Shown: positions 1 to 6,995 of the stretch, piece by piece
Position numbering within the stretch: position 1 is the first letter of the stretch
Layout of the letters: each line of letters starts with the position of its first letter
DNA from: Bacteroidales bacterium UBA2198
Lineage (GTDB): Bacteria > Bacteroidota > Bacteroidia > Bacteroidales > VadinHA17
Length of the DNA stretch: 26,876 nucleotides
Direction of reading: 5' to 3'
NCBI GenBank assembly: GCA_002328625.1
Contig: DCVC01000274.1
Coordinates: 1-26,876 of the forward strand
Made by a program: the position numbers and the translations under genes
Notes under the pieces: model-generated
The model's database searches: none
What the model saw: the letters and a program-made list of their open reading frames with translations, nothing else
What the model was told of the DNA's origin: nothing

Positions 1-92
1 GTTAGTGTCTGGTTTTTTCAGAAATCCATCCTTCTTTGACCACTTCAAATGGAGGTCTGAGAACACTTAACATACATTTGGAAACAACGGAA
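1..92. repeat. Dispersed hairpin repeat, copy A (5' part cut by window edge)
   Basis: This is one of six related intergenic copies (others near 1236, 4408, 5338, 6100 and 6808). The core hairpin lies at 30-55: CCTTCTTTG, a 7-nt loop, then CAAATGGAGG with one bulged base. It is preceded by the end of a first hairpin (GTGTCT) and followed by AACATACATTTGGAAACAACG, a tail shared with copies B and F. The copy sits between the window edge and the promoter box of the gene at 268. A 60-codon minus-strand open frame here (67-249) overlaps the repeat and looks spurious. Confidence 0.7.
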
Positions 93-178
93 TACAACTC
101 GGGATTCTGTTTATTTTCTTAAGCCGCCTCAAATTCGTCAGATACGGCCCTAAGTCTAAAAGTGGTGAAATCAATTTA

Positions 179-210
179 TTTGACTTATGTTCTTTGTTGT
201 CGTAACTTTC
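179..210 (+). promoter_or_regulatory. Promoter-like box upstream of the SnoaL/lipocalin-like lipoprotein gene
   Basis: TTTG (179-182), exactly 20 nt, then TAACTTTC (203-210), ending 57 nt before the ATG at 268. The same layout with a 20-nt spacer occurs before the genes at 4640, 5524, 8470 and 9185 and before the TIR gene. It resembles the Bacteroidetes -33/-7 promoter (TTTG, TAnnTTTG), although the last bases of the -7 box differ. Function is inferred from conservation and placement. Confidence 0.5.
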
Positions 211-267
211 ATCATATAATTGACTTTCAATAATTTTAGTTTTATGCATTAACCAATACCCGCTTAA

Positions 268-1176
268 ATGAAAACGAGACTTGTTATTTTGCTTATGCTT
301 ATTGGCTGTTTTTCATGCGGAATAAACAATAAGCCTGTTTCTGATGCTCAGAAAGAGAAGATAAAAGGAGAGATTAAAGAAGTAGTGAATACCTTTATAA
401 AAGGTATTGAAGAGGCTAATGCTGGCATGGTTATGGAATCTTTTCTTGATTCGCCTGATTTTGTTGACATTACCAATGGAATGGTTTTTGGCTATAAGGA
501 ATTGCTGGCTATGAAACCTAATTTTGATGCTATTCTAAATCAAAAGTGCACAATAGTTAGTGAAAAATATGCATTCCTTGATAAGTTAACAGTTTTGTAT
601 ACAGCAGAAACCAAGTGGTCGACCAATTACAAAGATGGTCATTCTTCTATCACTGACCCGCAAGCATTTTTAATCATATTTAAGAAAATAGAAAATAAGT
701 GGAGAATAATATATCTTGTCGATTCTAACATCGAGAAAAATGTTCCAAGCAAAACATCCAAAGAACTTAACCAAGTAGAGTTGATAAAACAGTTTTTGGG
801 TTCATGGAAATGTGAAGTGTCTTCGGACACAATAGCTTATTGGACGACAAAATCGTATGGAACTGGACTTGAAAACAGATATAATTATGTTAAAGATGGG
901 AGAATAGTTGCTGAAGGAAAACAACTTTGGGGATATGACAAGACAATTGATAAATTCTATGCTACTACATTACAAAAAGAAAGGGATATTTATATTGATG
1001 TCTATTATTTTATATCGACCAAAAAATGTAAAATGTATACTCTTTATGATATTGAAGATCCCGAAAAAGCACCAGTAAGATGGGAAATTGAATTTAAATC
1101 ACCCGACATGTTTATAGAAACCTACATATCAAATAACGAACCTTTTAAGATTAGGACTTTTACACGAATTAAATAG
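268..1176 (+). CDS. Lipoprotein with SnoaL-like and C-terminal lipocalin-like modules
   Basis: A 302-residue exported protein of unknown function. Residues 1-14 look like a lipoprotein signal ending in LIGC, with a second Cys at 17. Residues about 30-155 resemble a SnoaL/DUF4440-type cone fold: an N-terminal helix, a DSPDFVD segment, then strands ending in KWRIIYLVDS. Residues about 168-302 form a separate beta-rich module opening NQVELIKQFLGSWK, reminiscent of lipocalin-like domains. The gene is a full-length paralog of the one at 9185; the genes at 4640 and 5524 match its two halves. Start ATG is supported by the paralogous start MKTR and by the promoter spacing. Neither module shows an obvious catalytic set. 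It is probably anchored on the periplasmic side of a membrane, but the role is unknown. Confidence 0.8.
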   Translation: MKTRLVILLMLIGCFSCGINNKPVSDAQKEKIKGEIKEVVNTFIKGIEEANAGMVMESFLDSPDFVDITNGMVFGYKELLAMKPNFDAILNQKCTIVSEKYAFLDKLTVLYTAETKWSTNYKDGHSSITDPQAFLIIFKKIENKWRIIYLVDSNIEKNVPSKTSKELNQVELIKQFLGSWKCEVSSDTIAYWTTKSYGTGLENRYNYVKDGRIVAEGKQLWGYDKTIDKFYATTLQKERDIYIDVYYFISTKKCKMYTLYDIEDPEKAPVRWEIEFKSPDMFIETYISNNEPFKIRTFTRIK

Positions 1177-1510
1177 CTTCTCAAACGAAAAATATACCAT
1201 TTTTATCCAAATCCTGGCACCAAACTGGCACTAATCAAAAAGACACCCACCATTGGTCTTGTGAGTGTCTGATTTTGAAAAATCCGTCCATCTTTGACCA
1301 CTTCAAAAGACGGTCTGTGAACACTAAGCATACATTTGTAAACAACATTTATCTAACGCTGTGTTTGGGTGGTGAATCCAAAAAGGTCAAATGTGATTAA
1401 TAATACTGGCTTTTAAAATGGCTAATGAAAATGACATAATTATAACCTTCAATTATGCTTGAAATTATGTAACGAATAAATTCTTATTACAGTAAACCAT
1501 TAATTCATAA
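1177..1510. other. Intergenic stretch between convergent genes: 11-bp doublet and hairpin repeat
   Basis: No convincing gene. It contains the doublet CTGGCACCAAA/CTGGCACTAAT at 1214-1235, which recurs 3' of the paralogous gene at 9185 (10129-10150), and then hairpin repeat copy B. The rest (about 1353-1510) is AT-rich with no feature I can name. Confidence 0.6.
1236..1352. repeat. Dispersed hairpin repeat, copy B (near full length)
   Basis: One of the two fullest copies. First hairpin AGACACCCAC (1241-1250) pairs with GTGAGTGTCT (1261-1270), with one mismatch. Second hairpin 1288-1313: CCATCTTTG with CAAAAGACGG. The tail resembles AACATACATTTGGAAACAAC. It lies between the convergent genes ending at 1176 and 1511, so a terminator role for both strands is possible, although the U-tracts are weak. 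Confidence 0.7.
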
Positions 1511-3940
1511 TTAATTGTTTGATGCTGAATTAATAATTTTTTGAAACCTTGGTATACTGCGAAGATTATCATAAATTGGATTAAGTAATATGTCTCCTAC
1601 ATGTAGTAAACTCGGAATCGAAAGTAAATGATCCATTCTCTCAAGAGCTAGATTATAGTTACCAGTGAAAATATAAATTTCCATCAAATCTTGTTCTTTT
1701 GCTATCCCTTGTAGTGCATCTAATTCTATTGGTTTTAAATTAACTGCTTTTTCCCCACAATTGACTGCTTCTTTGACTTCTCCAACGAACGCATAACACT
1801 TACCTAATGTGGCATAAACCCTTTCATCATCAGGATCTTCTTTTAGTTTATCTTTCAGATCAATGATAGCAGAATCTGCATAGATTTTACATAAAGATAT
1901 ATTACCACTTAAATAATATATTAGTGCCAGCCTGAACGTTTTAGGTTGAAAGGTAAATTGATCGGATTGAATTATGGTATCCTTCCTAACGAAATCTAGT
2001 AGCTTATTGTATTGTCTTGAATAGTAATATATTTTATACTGAACATCTTCTTCTTTCAGTCCAGATTCTTTTAATGCAACCTGTAAATCACCTGCTTTAA
2101 AGAGGCAGGCATCAAATATTTGGCTTATAAATCCTTTATATTCAATTGGTAATGACAATCCCTGCCGTCCCTTAAAATCTGGGATTAAAGAAAAACCTTC
2201 TTTAGCAGTCTTAAAAGAATTATCATACTGTCGTAAAAGCTGATAGGTTACAGCTAATCCATCTATATCTGCTGCATTCAACGGATCTAATTGAAGGGCA
2301 CGTTTTAATTCACTTATTGATTCTTTATACTTTCCCTGACGTCTTAAGATGTATGCAGACAACCTAAGTAAAGCCGCCTTACTCGGTGTTTCGACCTTAA
2401 GCTCATCAATAACTTTTAAGGCTTTGTCATAATCTCGGTTTACCATATAAAAAAAATATGCTTGCGCTAATTTTAAATCAGGAAGTTCTGGATTTAGCTC
2501 CAGTCCCTGTTTAATATCCTTCTTAGCTCTTAATTCATTCCCGTACCATCCTTCATACTTATACCAGAAGAGACACATATATTCTATTGCTCTTTTAGCA
2601 TACGCTGCTGCAAATAACGGATCTTCCTGAAGGGCTTCAGTGTACATTTCTATTGCATGATTGGTCTCAAGTTTTGAAGAGTAGTCATCACCTTTAAGAT
2701 AATAATCATATGCTATTTGATTGCTGGTTGGTACAACGTTTTCGATTAAAACTGCTTCTTCGGATGTCAATGTTGCTTTCAACGCCCTTGCAACATTTTG
2801 AGCCACTTCTGATTGAATTGCGAAAATATCCGAAAGGTCTTTATCATAAATCTCTGACCATAAATGCACATCTGTTTTTGCTTCAATAAGCTGAGCTGTG
2901 ATCCGTACATTGTTCCTTATTTTTTGTACACTACCTTCCAGGATTGAAGCAACACCCAACTCTTTGGCTATCTCTTTGATAGAAAGTTCTGTATCCCTAT
3001 ATCTCTTTGTTGAGGTACTAGATATCACTTTTAAATCACCCACCTTGAAAAGGTGATCCAGGATTGCTTCCACAATACCATCACTGAAATATAACTGGGT
3101 TGTATCATTGCTCAGATTCCTGAAAGGAAGTACAGCTATTGATTTATCAGTTTCTGTTGTTTGTTTGCCACCACCAATGATTTTAGTAAATACTAAAACT
3201 GTAACCACAATTGCTATTAGGAGTATCAAACTGGAGATTAAACCTAGCAGCCTTTTTTTTGGAACCTGGATACTCTTTTTATCATCTTCAGTACTTTTTA
3301 TTTCCTGGCTTTTCTCTTCGGTTTTTATGGCTGGCTTTGTCTTCATTCCAAGAATAATCTCCTTTATCGCATGACCAACCTTGTTTATCTGATCGCTATA
3401 AAAGGTTTTGTTAAGATTATCTTGTGGGTGATCCTCGTTAGCCTTCAGAGGCCTGCATACACCTGTTGAAGTCCTGAATACAAAGTCTAAAGTCCGAAGT
3501 ACACTTCCCGTCTCTTTTTCAAATAGTTTCACATCTTCTGGTTCAAGATCGTGTATCCGAATTGGAAGTATCCTGCTGGCGACATTGCCGTTCCTCAACT
3601 TAATGTCTTTACCAAAACGATCCTGTGCCGCCATCTTGAGAAACGGCAGAAATTCATTCTGCCATGCATAACTGTTAGGATCGCAATAGGTTTGGGAAAG
3701 GATTGGAATGAATATAAGGCATTTAAGTTTTCCTTCAAGGCTCTTGTCTACATTGTGTGTTTCCTGAAGACGGTCATGTGGATTTTCATCGAAATAAACG
3801 GATATATCTTCCTTAAAGGTAGATTCGAGTTCTGTCTTCAAAGCTTCCACAAACTGGCTAACCCACCTGTCACCTTTGTTGTCTTTCTGGCGGTAGGAGA
3901 TAAAGATGTCGTAATTATATCCTTCGATTATGCTTGGCAT
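1511..3940 (-). CDS. TIR domain - transmembrane - TolB-like - TPR protein
   Basis: An 809-residue multidomain protein. Residues about 7-195 form a TIR/SEFIR-type domain: YDIFISYR at the first strand, and a WQNE segment (Glu96) where NAD-cleaving TIR domains carry the catalytic Glu. Residues 231-255 are one strongly hydrophobic membrane segment. Residues about 266-392 match the TolB-like/FlgO-like N-terminal domain often found with TPR proteins (IAVLPFRNLS, LGVASILEGSVQ, LWSEIYD). The remainder is tetratricopeptide-like repeats. This places TIR in the cytoplasm and TolB-TPR across the inner membrane, if the topology is as it appears. It could act in NAD depletion or signalling, or only as a scaffold; the sequence alone does not decide. 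The start MPSIIEG is the first Met after a promoter-like box at 3960-3991. Confidence 0.85.
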   Translation of the reverse strand: MPSIIEGYNYDIFISYRQKDNKGDRWVSQFVEALKTELESTFKEDISVYFDENPHDRLQETHNVDKSLEGKLKCLIFIPILSQTYCDPNSYAWQNEFLPFLKMAAQDRFGKDIKLRNGNVASRILPIRIHDLEPEDVKLFEKETGSVLRTLDFVFRTSTGVCRPLKANEDHPQDNLNKTFYSDQINKVGHAIKEIILGMKTKPAIKTEEKSQEIKSTEDDKKSIQVPKKRLLGLISSLILLIAIVVTVLVFTKIIGGGKQTTETDKSIAVLPFRNLSNDTTQLYFSDGIVEAILDHLFKVGDLKVISSTSTKRYRDTELSIKEIAKELGVASILEGSVQKIRNNVRITAQLIEAKTDVHLWSEIYDKDLSDIFAIQSEVAQNVARALKATLTSEEAVLIENVVPTSNQIAYDYYLKGDDYSSKLETNHAIEMYTEALQEDPLFAAAYAKRAIEYMCLFWYKYEGWYGNELRAKKDIKQGLELNPELPDLKLAQAYFFYMVNRDYDKALKVIDELKVETPSKAALLRLSAYILRRQGKYKESISELKRALQLDPLNAADIDGLAVTYQLLRQYDNSFKTAKEGFSLIPDFKGRQGLSLPIEYKGFISQIFDACLFKAGDLQVALKESGLKEEDVQYKIYYYSRQYNKLLDFVRKDTIIQSDQFTFQPKTFRLALIYYLSGNISLCKIYADSAIIDLKDKLKEDPDDERVYATLGKCYAFVGEVKEAVNCGEKAVNLKPIELDALQGIAKEQDLMEIYIFTGNYNLALERMDHLLSIPSLLHVGDILLNPIYDNLRSIPRFQKIINSASNN

Positions 3941-3959
3941 CTGAGGTATATTTCATCAT

Positions 3960-3991
3960 GCAAGTTAAACCTTATTTGAACAAAATACAAA
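3960..3991 (-). promoter_or_regulatory. Promoter-like box of the TIR gene
   Basis: Read on the minus strand: TTTG (3991-3988), 20 nt, TAACTTGC (3967-3960), ending 19 nt before the ATG at 3940. The second box plus its next two bases (TAACTTGCAT) is identical to those before the genes at 5524 and 8470, although the spacer is unrelated. This argues for a shared promoter signal rather than plain duplication. Confidence 0.5.
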
Positions 3992-4126
3992 CATGTATTC
4001 ATGTACCGCTGATCGGAATATGGATTATGGATTTGATTTAAATTGAAAGGAGTGGTGTTAATAATCACCGATCTTGTTAAAATCTTCGATTGATTTGTTA
4101 AAATTCGTCCAAATCCTGGCACCTTG

Positions 4127-4320
4127 AAAAAAGTGTGAGTGTGAGAGTGAGGCTTGAGAAAATCAAAAGCCAAGAAGCTTGCTCACATGTTCTTGTAAAA
4201 GGGGAAATTACTAATACATTGAAAGTGTGAGTGTCAGAGCGAGAGCGAGAAAAAAGAGTGAGTTCGCTCGCTCCCGCTCCCGCTCTCACTCTTTTTTAAG
4301 TGGGCCCAGCAGGGATCGAA
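4127..4320. repeat. 194-bp direct repeat, left copy (candidate attachment site)
   Basis: Matches 10149-10342 without gaps, with 3 differences (4155, 4274, 4311). It starts in an A-run, includes GTGTGAGTGTGAGAGTGAGG, contains nested GAG/CTC inverted repeats and ends with 20 nt equal to the 3' end of the tRNA gene at 10323-10397. The similarity stops abruptly after 4320. This is the layout left when an element integrates at the 3' end of a tRNA and displaces the original end. Segmental duplication is the alternative. Confidence 0.85.
4301..4320 (-). pseudogene. Displaced 3' end of a CAU-anticodon tRNA
   Basis: The minus strand reads TTCGATCCCTGCTGGGCCCA: T-loop, 3' half of the T-stem, 3' acceptor strand and discriminator base. 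The intact tRNA has CCAGC where this has CCTGC. No 5' part of a tRNA adjoins it, so it is a fragment and not a functional gene. Confidence 0.75.
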
Positions 4321-4407
4321 ATAAAGACCACTAGAAAAAAGGTGTAAACTAACACCAACCTAATATTTGGAATTACATTTCAGTATAGGTTCCAAATTAG
4401 CTCGAAC

Positions 4408-4500
4408 CAAAAAGACACCCCCAAATGGTCTTGGAAGTGTCTGATTTTTCAGAAATCCGTCCGCCTTTGACCACTTCATTATAAGGTCTGGGAACACTTG
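4408..4500. repeat. Dispersed hairpin repeat, copy C (degenerate second stem)
   Basis: Contains AGACACCC (4413-4420) facing AAGTGTCT (4435-4442), then CAGAAATCCGTCC and the second element at 4461-4486. There the 3' arm (CATTATAAGG) no longer pairs well with CCGCCTTTG. It runs into GGGAACACTTG and then directly into the promoter block of the gene at 4640. Confidence 0.65.
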
Positions 4501-4546
4501 AAGGGGTTTTAACTCACTGGATTTATAAATCGGTGACTCAGATTTA

Positions 4547-4578
4547 TTTGACTTCGGTTTTTTGGTGGTGTAACTTTA
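4547..4578 (+). promoter_or_regulatory. Promoter-like box of the SnoaL-only lipoprotein gene
   Basis: TTTG (4547-4550), 20 nt, TAACTTTA (4571-4578), ending 61 nt before the GTG start at 4640. The surrounding block from about 4519 (GGATTTATAAATCGGTGACT onward) is nearly identical to 5408-5467 and similar to 8391-8449, so conservation reaches beyond the two boxes. Confidence 0.5.
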
Positions 4579-4639
4579 CATAAATTATTTGATTTCAATT
4601 TTATAAGTACAAGATATTAACCATTTAAGCTTTGAAATC

Positions 4640-5137
4640 GTGAAAACAAAAGTTTTGTTAATGTTTGGTATCATTCTAATTTCTGGTTGTACAAATCAGA
4701 CACCCAAACCAATGACTGATAAAGAAAAAACTGAAATAATTGAAGCTGTGACCAAAACTGCACATGCATTAGGTGAGGCTGACAATCAAGTTAATTTTTT
4801 GGAATTTAAGGATTTCTTCGAGGAATCTCCAGATTATATCACAGTTACTTTTGGAGGTTCAATTTTGAATTATAATCAATATATGAAACGGGAAAAAGAT
4901 TTTTTTGAATCCGTTTCAACATTGCATGTGACTAACATTAATGAAAATATCATAGTTTTAGAAAGAACAATAGTCGTTTACACAACTGAAATGAGGTTAG
5001 ATGCAATTAGTAAAACAGGTGAGAAATTAATATTTGATAATTTAGTTTTTGGTGAAATTTATAAAAAAATTGATGGGAAGTGGAAAATCATTTTCCTGCA
5101 AGAATCTTGGCAGCCTCCTGTAGCGACAGGTTCATAA
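4640..5137 (+). CDS. SnoaL-like lipoprotein (single-module paralog)
   Basis: 165 residues, starting at GTG. The start is set by alignment with the paralogs' MKTR starts and by the lipoprotein signal MKTKVLLMFGIILISGC (Cys17). The mature part matches the first half of the proteins at 268 and 9185: a helix (TEIIEAVTKTAHALGEAD), an ESPDYIT segment corresponding to DSPDFVD, and a closing strand KIDGKWKIIFLQES. It stops where the C-terminal module begins in the fused paralogs. A SnoaL-like cone fold is inferred; no ligand or activity can be assigned. The next gene on the strand (5524) encodes the missing C-terminal module as a separate exported protein. Confidence 0.8.
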   Translation: MKTKVLLMFGIILISGCTNQTPKPMTDKEKTEIIEAVTKTAHALGEADNQVNFLEFKDFFEESPDYITVTFGGSILNYNQYMKREKDFFESVSTLHVTNINENIIVLERTIVVYTTEMRLDAISKTGEKLIFDNLVFGEIYKKIDGKWKIIFLQESWQPPVATGS

Positions 5138-5337
5138 AGAAAAGTTAGAAACACCGATTCTCAATTATAATCACCTTTTGTAAAAGAGTCTCTCAAATTG
5201 AGCCACTCCTTTTTAAGATCCAAGCTTTACAGATTTGTCAATTATTCTGTATTTTTCCCCCGTTCTTATTCCATTTAATTCAGATACAATATTGGTCTTT
5301 GAGACATTTGAAAAACGATTTACTTTCTTTGATTTTC

Positions 5338-5382
5338 TTCAAAATCCGTCCTCCTCTGACCACTTCAGAAGAAGGTCTGGGA
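5338..5382. repeat. Dispersed hairpin repeat, copy D (second hairpin only)
   Basis: Hairpin at 5350-5375: CCTCCTCTG with CAGAAGAAGG. Relative to the other copies the stem carries a T-to-C change matched by an A-to-G change on the other arm (TCTG/CAGA instead of TTTG/CAAA), a compensatory pair. The first hairpin is absent or unrecognisable. Confidence 0.6.
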
Positions 5383-5435
5383 AGAGTGGAATAGTTTTTA
5401 ACTCCTTGGATTTATAAATCGGTGACTCAGATTTA

Positions 5436-5467
5436 TTTGACTTCGCCTTTTTCTTGGTGTAACTTGC
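5436..5467 (+). promoter_or_regulatory. Promoter-like box of the C-terminal-module gene
   Basis: TTTG (5436-5439), 20 nt, TAACTTGC (5460-5467), ending 56 nt before the ATG at 5524. Confidence 0.5.
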
Positions 5468-5523
5468 ATCAATATTGTTGACTTACAGAGATTTCATTTA
5501 TATACACACAAAATTCAGGTACT

Positions 5524-6036
5524 ATGAAAAAGCTCTGGTCACCCTTTGCCATTACGATATTCCTGATAGTATTCACAAATGGAATACTGGCACAAACCAC
5601 TCAGACAAAACTCAATCAGGTTGAGTTGATGAAGCAGTTTGTGGGTACCTGGCAAATGAGTGATAGTACCGTTACGGTTAATTATAGTAAAGATACTATT
5701 CAAGTCTGGGAAGTTCAGCAATATGGCAAAGCGTTTTTAATAATAAGTTATTTTAAAATTAACGGTAAGAAATCATTTGAATCTATTAATAATTTGGTCT
5801 ATTCTAAAGATGACAAATTCAAAGGCTTTACATCATGGTCAAGAGGAGGTTATATGACACAGATATCCTCATTTACTTCTGAAAAGAAAATAACTGGGAT
5901 TTGGGTTCGAAACTTTAATCCCGAAACAATAGTAGAAAAATTTGAAATAGTATTCTACACCAATTCATTGACAATATCAGAGTTCACTCCCAGTGGAGAA
6001 AAAACAAGAGAATACAGATTTATTAAAGTCAATTAA
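5524..6036 (+). CDS. Secreted lipocalin-like module protein (single-module paralog)
   Basis: 170 residues. Residues 1-23 look like an ordinary type I signal peptide with cleavage after ILA, so this member is probably soluble in the periplasm or secreted, not lipidated. The mature protein opens with KLNQVELMKQFVGTW, matching the start of the second module in the proteins at 268 (NQVELIKQFLGSW) and 9185 (NQAELMKQFIGTW). It continues as alternating beta strands, ending EYRFIKVN. There is no trace of the SnoaL-like half. Domain type (lipocalin-like/DUF1579-like beta barrel) is inferred from the GTW opening and strand pattern. Function is unknown; the split arrangement with 4640 suggests the two modules work together. 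Confidence 0.78.
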   Translation: MKKLWSPFAITIFLIVFTNGILAQTTQTKLNQVELMKQFVGTWQMSDSTVTVNYSKDTIQVWEVQQYGKAFLIISYFKINGKKSFESINNLVYSKDDKFKGFTSWSRGGYMTQISSFTSEKKITGIWVRNFNPETIVEKFEIVFYTNSLTISEFTPSGEKTREYRFIKVN

Positions 6037-6099
6037 CCCTATCTCTGTTTGTCATTTGATGTTTTGCAGGAGGATAAAGATTTCCAACTAATTTTTTAG

Positions 6100-6151
6100 G
6101 TCAAGAAAATCAGTCCTTCTTTGACCGCTTCAAAAGAAGGTCTAAGAGCAC
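6100..6151. repeat. Dispersed hairpin repeat, copy E
   Basis: Hairpin at 6115-6140: CCTTCTTTG with CAAAAGAAGG, the best-paired copy (9 pairs, one bulged A). It sits between the convergent genes ending at 6036 and 6155, a few bases from the hepT stop codon, so it may form the shared transcript end there. Confidence 0.65.
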
Positions 6152-6154
6152 GAA

Positions 6155-6481
6155 TCAGATAAGCTTTTCAAGAAGTGCTTTTAGCTTTGGAATACTCTCA
6201 GAAGCAGTTTTCCAGACAATATCCAGATCAACATCAATGTAGTCATGAATCAGAATATCTCTCATCCCTGCCATATCAGCCCAGGGTATTTCAGGATTAT
6301 TATTTCTGAAATCTTTAGTAATTCTCTTTGTGGCCTCTCCAATGATTTCTAATTGTCTAACCACTGCATCCTGAACTATGAAATCACCAACGAAAGTTGC
6401 ATAGTCTTTCGATGAAATATATAGTTGAATTCTGGATATGCTCTGTAAGATATTTTCGATATAGAAAAAGTTGTCTTTCAT
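6155..6481 (-). CDS. hepT: HepT-like HEPN-domain toxin (DUF86)
   Basis: 108 residues, the usual length for HepT. The all-helical HEPN fold carries the RX4HXY motif at Arg74, His79 and Tyr81 (RDILIHDY), the RNase site of HepT toxins. The Tyr is the residue that MntA partners modify with AMP in characterised systems. Start ATG overlaps the stop of the upstream nucleotidyltransferase gene by the ATGA arrangement, so the two are translationally coupled, antitoxin first. Family knowledge: an RNA-cleaving toxin silenced by AMPylation. Activity in this copy is inferred from the intact motif. Confidence 0.9.
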   Translation of the reverse strand: MKDNFFYIENILQSISRIQLYISSKDYATFVGDFIVQDAVVRQLEIIGEATKRITKDFRNNNPEIPWADMAGMRDILIHDYIDVDLDIVWKTASESIPKLKALLEKLI

Positions 6482-6765
6482 TCAAAGATTATTCGAAGAT
6501 CGTTATAGATGGACTTTCTTATCCTATTGTTTCTTAATGCCTGTTCGGTAACAAGATCAACTTTTTTCCCAAGTAAAGCAGAAAGCTCACGATGAATACG
6601 AACGAGGTCCAGAAGTGAAATGGTTTCCTTGAATTTGACTAAAATGTCTATATCGCTATCCTCATTTTCTTCCTGCCTGGCAAATGAACCAAAGATTCCG
6701 ATTCTTTCAGGTCCGTATTGACTCAGATAACTAATTATTTTACTATTTATTTCCTGGTGTTCCAT
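6478..6765 (-). CDS. mntA: MntA-like nucleotidyltransferase antitoxin
   Basis: 95 residues, a minimal nucleotidyltransferase. The motif GSX10DXD is intact (Gly26-Ser27, Asp38, Asp40 in SDIDILV) and a third acidic position is present at Asp70 (KKVDLV). In characterised MNT/HEPN pairs this protein transfers AMP from ATP onto the HepT tyrosine to neutralise it. It is first in the operon and overlaps hepT by 4 nt. A TATCTTTG sequence (minus strand, 6780-6773) could be its -7 box, but it lies only a few bases from the ATG and lacks a well-spaced TTTG, so I do not annotate it as a promoter. Confidence 0.9.
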   Translation of the reverse strand: MEHQEINSKIISYLSQYGPERIGIFGSFARQEENEDSDIDILVKFKETISLLDLVRIHRELSALLGKKVDLVTEQALRNNRIRKSIYNDLRIIFE

Positions 6766-6807
6766 AGTACATCAAAGATAAGTGTTTTTATACAAAAGTG
6801 CACCAAA

Positions 6808-6922
6808 CCAAACCGACACCCACAATTGGTCTTGTAAGTGTCTGGTTATATCAGAAATCCGTCCTTCTATGACCACTTCAAAAGAGGGTCTGACAAAGAA
6901 TAACATACATTTGGAAACAACG
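6808..6922. repeat. Dispersed hairpin repeat, copy F (near full length)
   Basis: First hairpin CGACACCCAC facing GTAAGTGTCTGG (6814-6844), then CAGAAATCCGTCC, second hairpin 6863-6888 (CCTTCTATG with CAAAAGAGGG, one mismatch and a G-U pair), then the AACATACATTTGGAAACAACG tail. Together with copy B it defines a unit of roughly 110 bp. Confidence 0.7.
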
Positions 6923-6995
6923 ATGAATTGAATCTTGTGTTGGAGATTAATCTGATAAGGTTATAGACAAGAAGGATCAGTGGTTGACCGATTGA

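Larger units (their letters stand above)
3941..4639. other. Long intergenic region with promoters, tRNA-flank duplication and hairpin repeat
   Basis: No supportable gene. In order it holds the TIR gene promoter, a single CTGGCACC (4116-4123), the 194-bp copy of the tRNA 3' flank (4127-4320), about 85 nt of nondescript DNA, hairpin repeat copy C (4408-4500), and the promoter block for the gene at 4640. Open frames over 4098-4289 come from the low-complexity GAG/CTC run and are not genes. Confidence 0.65.
5138..5523. other. Intergenic stretch with hairpin repeat and promoter block
   Basis: No gene supported. About 200 nt of AT-rich, nondescript DNA precede hairpin repeat copy D (5338-5382) and the promoter block (5408-5467). 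The 60-codon plus-strand frame at 5235-5417 overlaps the repeat and has no protein-like features. Confidence 0.5.

Noticed and set aside
67..249. 60-codon minus-strand open frame
   Set aside because: Overlaps repeat copy A and the promoter of the gene at 268; no protein-family features.
4098..4289. Minus-strand open frame with near-identical copy at 9955-10311
   Set aside because: Both arise from the low-complexity GAG/CTC repeat and tRNA terminator duplicated in the 194-bp unit; the translation (ASELTLFSRSRSD) is repeat-driven with no start context.
4301..4375. A second complete tRNA gene at the left repeat
   Set aside because: Only the 20 nt of the 3' end match; the sequence beyond 4320 has no anticodon arm or 5' acceptor strand.
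1..6922. CRISPR array
   Set aside because: The repeated hairpin units are separated by whole genes at irregular distances, with no uniform spacers and no cas genes.
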